From positions 1 to 12,199 of the forward strand of contig CAYLIF010000035.1 in assembly GCA_964383845.1 (NCBI GenBank): a stretch of 12,199 nucleotides of DNA, in the 5' to 3' direction. The position numbers and the translations under genes were made by a program. The DNA is from JAAZGD01 sp964383845 (GTDB lineage Bacteria > Bacillota > Clostridia > Peptostreptococcales > Anaerovoracaceae). Of the stretch, positions 6,497 through 12,199 are shown in pieces (position 1 is the stretch's first letter; every line of letters begins with the position of its first letter). Under the pieces are notes generated by a model that saw only the letters and a program-made list of their open reading frames with translations, was not told the origin of the DNA and ran no database searches.

Positions 6497-7024
6497 ATGG
6501 AAAAATTTGATGTTACAGCAAGGTTAGAAATGATTCCCCACCCAGCAGGAGGATATTATAAAGAATGCTACAGCAGCTCCTTTTCTATCCCCGATGAATC
6601 CCAGCCCAACCTTCCAAGACCAATGGCAAGTACCATGTACTATCTTTTAGGAACTGAAGATTCTTGCATGTTTCACAGCTCAACCTCTGAAGAGGTCTGG
6701 AGCTTTCTCTATGGCTACCCAATAAATCTCTATTTTATTTCCCAAAAAGGAGCTTGTTCAATCATAACAATTGGAAGCAATCTTAGTTTAGGTGAAATAC
6801 CTCAATTTACTGTGCCTCCCAATCAAATCTTTGGCATGAAACTTCACGGACAGCAAAAACCAGGTCATAGCTTTCTTACCTATAGTCCCGAAGCCTTTGC
6901 GCTTTTATCTTGCCTATCAGTTCCCGGTTACACAAATAATTCTGTTCGCTATTATGCCAAGGAAGAGATAGAAACTCTTTATCCTGATTTTGAGGATTTA
7001 GCTTTGTTTTATAAATCCATATAA
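6497..7024 (+). CDS. Cupin superfamily DUF985 (Cupin_5) protein
   Basis: A 175-residue single-domain beta-barrel protein of the DUF985/YML079W-like cupins, cytoplasmic, function unsettled; sugar or small-ligand binding or isomerase-like roles have been proposed for relatives. Seen: HPAGGYYKECY (15-25), STMYYLLG (about 46-53), FHSSTSEEVWSFLYG (about 60-74) carrying the His and Glu normally found in the barrel, then the LSLGEIPQFTVPP stretch and SVPGY near the end, in the order usual for the family. ATG 6497 is chosen because AAAGGAG lies six bases upstream and a strong promoter just before that; the frame is open farther upstream only by chance, across the opposite-strand NusG-II gene. It converges with the asparaginase gene, 13 bases apart, without a visible terminator hairpin. 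Confidence 0.9.
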   Translation: MEKFDVTARLEMIPHPAGGYYKECYSSSFSIPDESQPNLPRPMASTMYYLLGTEDSCMFHSSTSEEVWSFLYGYPINLYFISQKGACSIITIGSNLSLGEIPQFTVPPNQIFGMKLHGQQKPGHSFLTYSPEAFALLSCLSVPGYTNNSVRYYAKEEIETLYPDFEDLALFYKSI

Positions 7025-7037
7025 TCCTGCCATTTAA

Positions 7038-8036
7038 TTATTCTAAAATGTCAAAATTCATGGGAGTATAAAAGAGCCTCTCTATTTCACTGTAAGTTAA
7101 ATCTTTTTTCCCTAGTATCCACATGATTTTTGCCAATACTGTTTCCAAATTCATATCTCTGCTTTCAAGATACCTAACTCGTCCTTCTAAGCCTTTACCA
7201 ACCTCGTAGGTTGATATGTTGCTGCCTTCATGCATGACCTGAGTTGTAATAATTAGAATTTTTTCTGATTTTTCATAAGCAGCTAAGCAAGTGGAAAAGG
7301 CTTCTACCAAGCTTTCAGGCAGGCCTCCAACGCCAAAGCTTTCAACAATAATGCAGTCGTACCTCAAAAAAATCTCTCTTATCAGATTGTCTGTAGTAAG
7401 AGGGGTCAGTTTTAGTAAAAATATTTGTGGATTCATATTAAAATGAAAACTCACTTTTTTAGATGGAATCTCTTGGCTGATATATCGTATAATCTTACCA
7501 TTTTGTATAGTTGCCAAAAAGGGAAAATTAATACTAGAGAAAGCCTGATAACTAACGGACATAGTCTTCTTGCCACGAGTTCCTGTTATTACCTTGCCAT
7601 TAAAAACTATGCACACCCCTCTTGAGTTATCATCTGTGGCATAGAGGATGCTATCTGTAAGGTTTACTTTTGCATCGGTGGAATCAAAGGTTATAGGCTT
7701 TTGAGCACCAGTCAAAACAATTGGTTTGTCCAAATCCTGAATCATATAGGAAAGGGCTGAGGCGGTATATGCCATGGTATCCGTTCCATGACATACTACA
7801 AAACCATCATACTGATCATAAGTATCTTGTATGGTTTTTGTGATTTTGATCCATATTTCTAAGCTCATATTTGTACTATCTACTGCAGAAACCTCAATTG
7901 TATCAAGGTGGCAAAGCTTTTTCATGTCCGGCAGATAGGATAATAACGCCTCCCCCCCTAAGGCAGGAATCAACCCCCTTGCCGTCTCAGCAGATGCTAT
8001 TGTACCACCTGTTGTCATCATTAGTATTTTTTTCAT
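7038..8036 (-). CDS. ansA: Type I (cytoplasmic) L-asparaginase, AnsA-like
   Basis: Hydrolyses L-asparagine to aspartate and ammonia. The 332-residue product shows the nucleophile loop TTGGTIAS with Thr12, DST at 53-55, HGTDTMAYTASAL (83-95) with the second catalytic Thr85-Asp86, VLTGAQKP (107-114), and the TGTRGKK stretch (151-157) near the expected catalytic lysine. There is no signal peptide, and the length and C-terminal HEGSN motif fit the type I cytoplasmic class rather than the periplasmic type II enzymes. The AAGGA/GGGAG stretch just upstream supports ATG 8036. It lies 12 bases after the stop of an unknown gene, so the pair is probably one operon. Glutaminase side activity cannot be excluded. 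Confidence 0.93.
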   Translation of the reverse strand: MKKILMMTTGGTIASAETARGLIPALGGEALLSYLPDMKKLCHLDTIEVSAVDSTNMSLEIWIKITKTIQDTYDQYDGFVVCHGTDTMAYTASALSYMIQDLDKPIVLTGAQKPITFDSTDAKVNLTDSILYATDDNSRGVCIVFNGKVITGTRGKKTMSVSYQAFSSINFPFLATIQNGKIIRYISQEIPSKKVSFHFNMNPQIFLLKLTPLTTDNLIREIFLRYDCIIVESFGVGGLPESLVEAFSTCLAAYEKSEKILIITTQVMHEGSNISTYEVGKGLEGRVRYLESRDMNLETVLAKIMWILGKKDLTYSEIERLFYTPMNFDILE

Positions 8037-8048
8037 AAACTCCCGTCC

Positions 8049-8576
8049 TTATGCAATAAGAAAAGCAAATTCTATTGCTCCCATATCAGCTTTCATATAT
8101 TTAACTGCTACCCAAGATGGGATTTCTCCAAACTGGTCGAAGTCAACCCGGACAACATTTTCTTCTAGAAATATTTTCCCAGGGTTTGCTTCAACAATTT
8201 TTTCTAATATTTTCGGAATAAAGTTGTTTGCCACAGTTATTCCGTCTCTCTGGTAGGATATGGTGAGCTCATGTTTTTTTGGTTCAAATACGAACTCTTC
8301 TATTTTAATTATCACCCTTGCTTTAGCCTTTATAAAAACTTTTGCCACTATCTCTAAATAGATTTTCCCTCCGCGAAAAGAGATATGATAGTCATCTAAC
8401 TTTTCTTGAGTGAGGGTAAGTATTAGATCACGGCAACTTTCGTTTATAAAATCCTCCGTTATTTTGATTACTCCACGGTCCCCATTTTCAGAGTCGATTC
8501 CATCTAACATGTCTAGAATTTCATCTTTATTGTTTGCGGCTATCAAAAGGCCTTTTGTTAACAAAAATTTGTTCAT
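8049..8576 (-). CDS. Conserved-looking protein of unknown function, upstream of asparaginase
   Basis: I do not recognise this 175-residue protein. It has no signal peptide or membrane helix. Residues 1-70 look mainly helical and are acidic. From about residue 68 the sequence alternates hydrophobic and polar residues over long strands (FRGGKIYLEIVAKVF, ARVIIKIEEFVF, HELTISYQR), suggesting a beta-rich sheet, followed by an amphipathic helix (NNFIPKILEKIVEA). This recalls lipid-binding tubular or LmeA-like folds, but only loosely. ATG 8576 is set by a consensus AAAGGAGG seven bases upstream; the frame is open 36 codons farther up, without a comparable site. The stop is 12 bases before the asparaginase start, implying co-transcription. 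Coding nature is confident, function unknown. Confidence 0.8.
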   Translation of the reverse strand: MNKFLLTKGLLIAANNKDEILDMLDGIDSENGDRGVIKITEDFINESCRDLILTLTQEKLDDYHISFRGGKIYLEIVAKVFIKAKARVIIKIEEFVFEPKKHELTISYQRDGITVANNFIPKILEKIVEANPGKIFLEENVVRVDFDQFGEIPSWVAVKYMKADMGAIEFAFLIA

Positions 8577-8583
8577 TTTAAAA

Positions 8584-8591
8584 CCTCCTTT
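8584..8591 (-). promoter_or_regulatory. Consensus ribosome binding site fixing the start of the unknown gene
   Basis: The minus strand reads AAAGGAGG, seven bases before ATG 8576. It rules in this start over the longer open frame beginning at 8684. I could not assign a convincing minus-strand promoter in the 8577-8701 gap. Confidence 0.8.
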
Positions 8592-8640
8592 GCCATTGAT
8601 TTTACTACTTTTTACTAGCAAAGTACATAGCATGTTGATG

Positions 8641-8669
8641 TTGTTAGTAATCAAAATCTCTGATACAAT
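8641..8669 (+). promoter_or_regulatory. Promoter of the EamA-Nudix operon
   Basis: TTGTTA (8641-8646), a 17-base spacer and TACAAT (8664-8669). Transcription from about 8676 leaves a 25-base leader with AGAGGA six bases before the ATG at 8702. Confidence 0.6.
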
Positions 8670-8701
8670 AATGGAAATAGACATGAAAAAAGAGGATCCT
8701 A

Positions 8702-9607
8702 ATGAAGAAAATTGTTCTTTATATATTTATTTCTGCCATGCTTTTCAGTACCATGGAAGTAGCTTTAAAGATTGCCGGTTCAGGGCTTGATGCCTTCCAA
8801 CTAACTCTACTACGCTTTACAATTGGAGGTCTCTTCCTTCTCCCTTTTGCTATAGGCAGAATCAAAAAAGCGAAAATTGTAGTAAGTAAAAATGATTATT
8901 TATATATGCTTTTACTTGGGGTTATATGTATCCCTATTTCCATGGTTTTTTTCCAGCTAGGGGTTGAAGCCTCTAACGCATCAACTGCCGCAGTGATTTT
9001 TTGTATTAATCCCATGTTCACAATGTTCTTCGCACATTTTATAACTGAAGAAAAGTTAACTGCCAATATAGTTATAAGCATTATTATTGGCATCGTAGGC
9101 ATCATCTTTATGATAGCTCCCTGGAACATACAAATGGGAGATAGCCTTTTGGGTGCAAGTTACTCAACATTAGCCGCTATGCTTTTTGGGCTTTACAGCG
9201 CATTAGGCAGACGGACAATTCACAGGTTAGGCGGACTTCCTCAGACTGCTATCAGTTTCTTGCTAGGTTCCTTAGCTATGATACCTTTAATGATTCTTTT
9301 AGACAAGCCGATAGTTTCAGGAATAAACACGCAAAATCTCCCCCTTGTCTTTTATGTTGGCATCATGATAACTGGTCTGGGCTACCTATGCTATTTTATG
9401 GCAATGGAACATGGTGATGCCGCTACGGCTAGCATAGTGTTTTTTATAAAACCAGGTCTGGCACCAATATTTGCCGTTCTTATATTAAATGAAGTAATAA
9501 ACATCAACGGTTTTTTAGGCATTGCCCTAGTTTTTCTCGGGTCCTATGTAAATTTAAGAGAGCAAAGCGGAAAGAAAAATCGCAAAATAATGAAAGGTCA
9601 GTTATGA
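8702..9607 (+). CDS. DMT superfamily permease, EamA family
   Basis: A 301-residue membrane protein with about ten hydrophobic helices arranged as two tandem EamA repeats (roughly 5-135 and 150-285). The first repeat contains TLLRFTIGGLFLLPFA and ASNASTAAVIFCINPMFTMFFA; the second contains the corresponding GDAATASIVFFIKPGLAPIFAVLILNE-type stretch near residues 238-264, typical of drug/metabolite exporters such as RhaT, YdcZ and PagO relatives. Residues 286-301 form a basic cytoplasmic tail. The substrate cannot be inferred. AGAGGA lies six bases before ATG 8702, behind a good promoter. The stop overlaps the next start as ATGA (9604-9607), so the Nudix gene is translationally coupled to it. 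Confidence 0.92.
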   Translation: MKKIVLYIFISAMLFSTMEVALKIAGSGLDAFQLTLLRFTIGGLFLLPFAIGRIKKAKIVVSKNDYLYMLLLGVICIPISMVFFQLGVEASNASTAAVIFCINPMFTMFFAHFITEEKLTANIVISIIIGIVGIIFMIAPWNIQMGDSLLGASYSTLAAMLFGLYSALGRRTIHRLGGLPQTAISFLLGSLAMIPLMILLDKPIVSGINTQNLPLVFYVGIMITGLGYLCYFMAMEHGDAATASIVFFIKPGLAPIFAVLILNEVININGFLGIALVFLGSYVNLREQSGKKNRKIMKGQL

Positions 9608-10224
9608 ATATTGAAAGAATAATCCATTCTGTAAGAAACAGAAACCCAGAACCATTAAAGCCCTACAACTATTTTAGTGTTATGGTACCTTTGATTCAGC
9701 AAGGAGACAGTTTTTCTGTGCTTTTCGAAGTTCGTTCAGACAATCTGGTAATGCAGCCTGGTGAGATTTGCTTCCCTGGAGGTCGCAAAGAAATAGGAGA
9801 AAGCCCCCAAGAATGTGCCATTCGTGAAACATGCGAAGAGCTTTGCATCAGTGAGGATAAGATTAATCTAATTGGGCCCATAGACTATCTTAATGCCTAT
9901 AGCAATTTTACCATTTATCCCTTTGTTGGAGTGATAAAGTATGAGGATATAGAAAACGTTCCCTTTAATCATGACGAGGTTCAGGAGACATTTTTAGTGC
10001 CTCTCGAATTTTTTTTAGAAAATGAACCTTTGACCTTTGCCTTCCCCGTTTCACCCGAGATTCCCAAGGATTTTCCATATGAACTAATAAACGATAAGGG
10101 TTCATATAAATGGCGGCAGGGTAAAACAATCATCCCAATCTATAACTACGAAGAGCGCAGCATCTGGGGATTAACAGCAAGGATACTTCATAATTTCGTC
10201 CAGCTCCTTCGAGAAGAGATTTAG
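9604..10224 (+). CDS. Nudix hydrolase, CoA pyrophosphatase-like
   Basis: A 206-residue cytoplasmic hydrolase of nucleoside-diphosphate-X compounds. SVLFEVRSDNLVMQPGEICFPGG (38-60) matches the extra motif upstream of the Nudix box that marks the CoA-diphosphatase group (NudL/YeaB/PCD1 type), and the C-terminal IWGLTARIL is also usual there. The Nudix box runs from G60 to I82 and keeps E66, R74-E75 and E78-E79, the metal ligands. Two positions depart from G-x5-E-x7-R-E-U-x-E-E-x-G-U: T76 replaces an aliphatic residue and C81 replaces the last Gly. Activity is still plausible. The start overlaps the permease stop (ATGA). The 38-base gap to the convergent glycosyltransferase end holds a C7 run but no hairpin terminator that I can see. 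CoA as substrate is inferred. Confidence 0.88.
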   Translation: MNIERIIHSVRNRNPEPLKPYNYFSVMVPLIQQGDSFSVLFEVRSDNLVMQPGEICFPGGRKEIGESPQECAIRETCEELCISEDKINLIGPIDYLNAYSNFTIYPFVGVIKYEDIENVPFNHDEVQETFLVPLEFFLENEPLTFAFPVSPEIPKDFPYELINDKGSYKWRQGKTIIPIYNYEERSIWGLTARILHNFVQLLREEI

Positions 10225-10262
10225 GAAGAAATTATTTAGTTCCCCCCCATATTTTGACTGGT

Positions 10263-12199
10263 TCATAATGTGGCTTGATATTCTGTTTTTAAGCCATAAC
10301 CAACTAGCAAGCCCATGCTTTGAAAAGTCTCCTCTAGTGACCGGTCTAAATCTCCATGCATAAAGGCCAGTACACCCTGCTCAATAGAAATAACATCTTG
10401 CTTCAAGTAATATTCAATGCATCTAAACTCTTCATCAATTTGGCCAATTTCAGGGCCTTGTAAACAGTTGAGGATTTTTTTCTTGGTCGAATAAATAAAA
10501 TGCAAATTTTCTTCATTTAATGCTCGCCGAATCTTTTCTTTATCCCCGTCTATGGTGGTCATTACAACCATGCCTCCAGAGAATCTGAAAAGAGGTAAAG
10601 CCTTGGCTTCTATTAAGTTATCACGACCATATCTTGCTCTATACTTTCTACTTATTCCAGTAGGACAACGATCAACGTATATTTGCTGTGTAACGTCACA
10701 AACAGATTTTGCAACATCTTCTTCTGAAACAATTCCTTTTTCTATCAAGAGTATGCCTAGTTTTACACCAGTTTCTCTGGCCTCTTTTAGAGCCTCCTTA
10801 AGCTTATCCGGTGTTATTAGATTCTGATATAATAAGGCATCCCCTAAATTTCTTTTGTATCTTTCTAATATTTCTAATGATAAAAATTCATGTTCGGTTT
10901 TGCTCCATTTAGGTTTCTTTTTGTTGCGAGAATTTGCACCAAAAAACTTCATCTTCCACGCTAAAATAGTGGCATTAAAATTAATAATGTTACCAAGAAC
11001 CAGTCTAAATGGAAGAAGAGGTGGGAAAAAACTGCTAACGAATCCGGATTTGCGGCCATAAACGTGTTTTACAGCAATATAACGTAAAACTTGTCTCTCT
11101 ATCATAAGTATGGAAAGAACCACCATAAGATACCAGGATGGACTATATAGGGGAAACATTATTGGGACTTCTACGAAAAGAGATAAGATGAAATATATAA
11201 ATACTAGATAACCTGGCCCTAATAACAAGTTGCCAAGTTTGGCCTTCCAATCTCTATAAAGGCTATATTTAGAAACAAAGCTTAGGCTCTTAAGCTTTAA
11301 TATCTCGCCTAGCTTAAAGGTCTGCATTGTAATACCATAAATCCATCGTGTTTTCTGTCGAACAGCCGTTCTAAAAGTGGCGGGGAACATACTTCTAGTT
11401 GAAATATATTCGCTTCTAAACTTGCCGTCGGCACCCATTCTACATACATCATCTAAAACATAATGGAGATCATAACCCTTCTGTTTGAACTGGAGAGATA
11501 GCTTGTAATCTTCCGTCAAACTACCTACGGGAAAGACTTCATGGTCAGGGAATGTATCTATTAAGTCTCTTCTAATAACAAAACCCGTCCCAGCTGAAGG
11601 AACAAAAGCATTGGTAGCAGATCTGGCAGTCATAACTCTATAGTGGTTTTCTGCAAATTCGTCACCATAGGTTCCTGAAACCATATTCTTAAATATATTA
11701 CCAAACCGAGGTTTTTCCTGTAATGGGAATACTGGTATTTGAATTGCTGCATGGTCATCAAGTAGGTAGTTCTCTAACATGAACTCATAAGGGTGTATCA
11801 AGTCTTCTGAATCATGAACAACAAATCCATTGAAGCTCAGATAGTGTTTCTTTTCATATTCAAATATATACTTAATTACATTATTAAGATTATCAGCTTT
11901 TGAGCTAGGTCCATCTAGCACGTGTATTACCTTATGTACGTTATTAAATTCTCTAGCTAATTCATCAGCAACTCTTTGAGTACCAGGGTCGTTGGGATAA
12001 ACCCCTAAAAAAATGTCATACATAGAAGTAGGGTATTGGTTGGAATGAATGAGATTGCGTATTACCTCACCCAAAACATTTTCTTCATTATATGCAGCAA
12101 CCATAACTGCCATTTTCCTAGGAATCTTATCGTCCACTTCTTCTGCATTTATTGTAGGTGTAGATATTTTTCCAAAGAGTTTCCCAAGCCCATAATAAA
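10263..12199 (-). CDS. NfrB-like membrane glycosyltransferase (GT2) with C-terminal MshEN domain, 5' end cut by window edge
   Basis: The frame is open from the right edge to the stop at 10263, about 645 visible residues. Numbering below uses the GTG at 12137 as 1. Residues 8-270 are a GT2 domain: MVAAYNEENV, YPNDPGTQ (47-54), SKADNLN (79-85), DSED (109-112, nucleotide/metal site), TED (208-210, base) and QKTRW (261-265, processive-type motif). Residues 304-400 hold about three or four membrane segments. Residues 428-560 resemble MshEN: two helical half-motifs NLGDALLYQNLITPDKL and KLGILLIEKGIVSEED, as in c-di-GMP-binding GspE/MshE N-domains. This is the architecture of E. coli NfrB, a c-di-GMP-activated exopolysaccharide synthase. 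No polysaccharide partner is visible here. The first half-motif has N in place of R, and the terminal Gln is absent. The N-terminal membrane segment lies outside. Confidence 0.85.
   Translation of the reverse strand, partial: YYGLGKLFGKISTPTINAEEVDDKIPRKMAVMVAAYNEENVLGEVIRNLIHSNQYPTSMYDIFLGVYPNDPGTQRVADELAREFNNVHKVIHVLDGPSSKADNLNNVIKYIFEYEKKHYLSFNGFVVHDSEDLIHPYEFMLENYLLDDHAAIQIPVFPLQEKPRFGNIFKNMVSGTYGDEFAENHYRVMTARSATNAFVPSAGTGFVIRRDLIDTFPDHEVFPVGSLTEDYKLSLQFKQKGYDLHYVLDDVCRMGADGKFRSEYISTRSMFPATFRTAVRQKTRWIYGITMQTFKLGEILKLKSLSFVSKYSLYRDWKAKLGNLLLGPGYLVFIYFILSLFVEVPIMFPLYSPSWYLMVVLSILMIERQVLRYIAVKHVYGRKSGFVSSFFPPLLPFRLVLGNIINFNATILAWKMKFFGANSRNKKKPKWSKTEHEFLSLEILERYKRNLGDALLYQNLITPDKLKEALKEARETGVKLGILLIEKGIVSEEDVAKSVCDVTQQIYVDRCPTGISRKYRARYGRDNLIEAKALPLFRFSGGMVVMTTIDGDKEKIRRALNEENLHFIYSTKKKILNCLQGPEIGQIDEEFRCIEYYLKQDVISIEQGVLAFMHGDLDRSLEETFQSMGLLVGYGLKTEYQATL

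Noticed and set aside
8577..8684. A 36-residue N-terminal extension of the unknown gene
   Set aside because: It lies in the divergent regulatory gap over the EamA promoter, and a consensus ribosome binding site sits right before ATG 8576.
10241..10247. C7 run between the Nudix and glycosyltransferase ends (another occurs near 7953)
   Set aside because: Isolated homopolymers without a hairpin or repeat context. The one near 7953 lies in the asparaginase gene, where the frame is intact.
12135..12137. GTG as the start codon of the glycosyltransferase
   Set aside because: The frame stays open to the window edge with plausible protein sequence (GKLFGK, then a Pro/Thr linker), and NfrB-like proteins have an N-terminal membrane part before the GT2 domain.

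Overview
The window looks like chromosomal DNA of a low-GC (about 40% G+C or slightly less, by eye) Gram-positive anaerobe of the Clostridia type. The evidence is strong AGGAGG-like ribosome binding sites, short gaps and overlaps between genes, and protein families typical of Firmicutes: an ECF transporter S component, the Gx-transporter/NusG-domain-II pair, a DUF2156 protein and a zinc-containing bacterial sirtuin. No rRNA, tRNA, CRISPR array, insertion sequence, phage gene or attachment site was seen. This is dense housekeeping/accessory DNA with no intergenic gap above about 205 bases.

Layout. (1) Bases 1-3636, minus strand: a four-gene run read as patatin-like lipase, sirtuin, SurE nucleotidase and a DUF2156 acyltransferase-like protein cut by the left edge. 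The patatin gene is the first of the run, and surE has its own likely extended -10 promoter. (2) Bases 3842-5566, plus strand: an HD-phosphohydrolase domain joined in one reading frame to a nitroreductase, followed by an ECF transporter S component. (3) Bases 5556-6447, minus strand: a NusG-domain-II membrane protein and a Gx-family membrane transporter, overlapping each other and converging on the ECF gene with an 11-base overlap of the coding ends. (4) Bases 6497-7024, plus strand: a DUF985 cupin behind a near-ideal promoter. (5) Bases 7038-8576, minus strand: a 175-residue protein of unknown function followed by a type I asparaginase. (6) Bases 8702-10224, plus strand: an EamA/DMT permease translationally coupled to a CoA-pyrophosphatase-like Nudix hydrolase. 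(7) Bases 10263-12199, minus strand: a large NfrB-like membrane glycosyltransferase with a C-terminal MshEN (c-di-GMP-type) domain, cut at its 5' end by the right edge.

How the genes may work together. Most transcription units appear independent. Two themes recur. One is flavin or membrane redox (flavoenzyme nitroreductase, ECF S component of the riboflavin-type family, Gx/NusG-II pair). The other is salvage and housecleaning hydrolysis (SurE, Nudix, HD domain, patatin, NAD-dependent deacetylase). No complete new defence or mobile system is apparent. The strongest leads are the HD-nitroreductase fusion, which has a well-formed internal ribosome binding site and start codon at the domain junction, and the NfrB-type c-di-GMP-linked polysaccharide synthase in a Gram-positive background.
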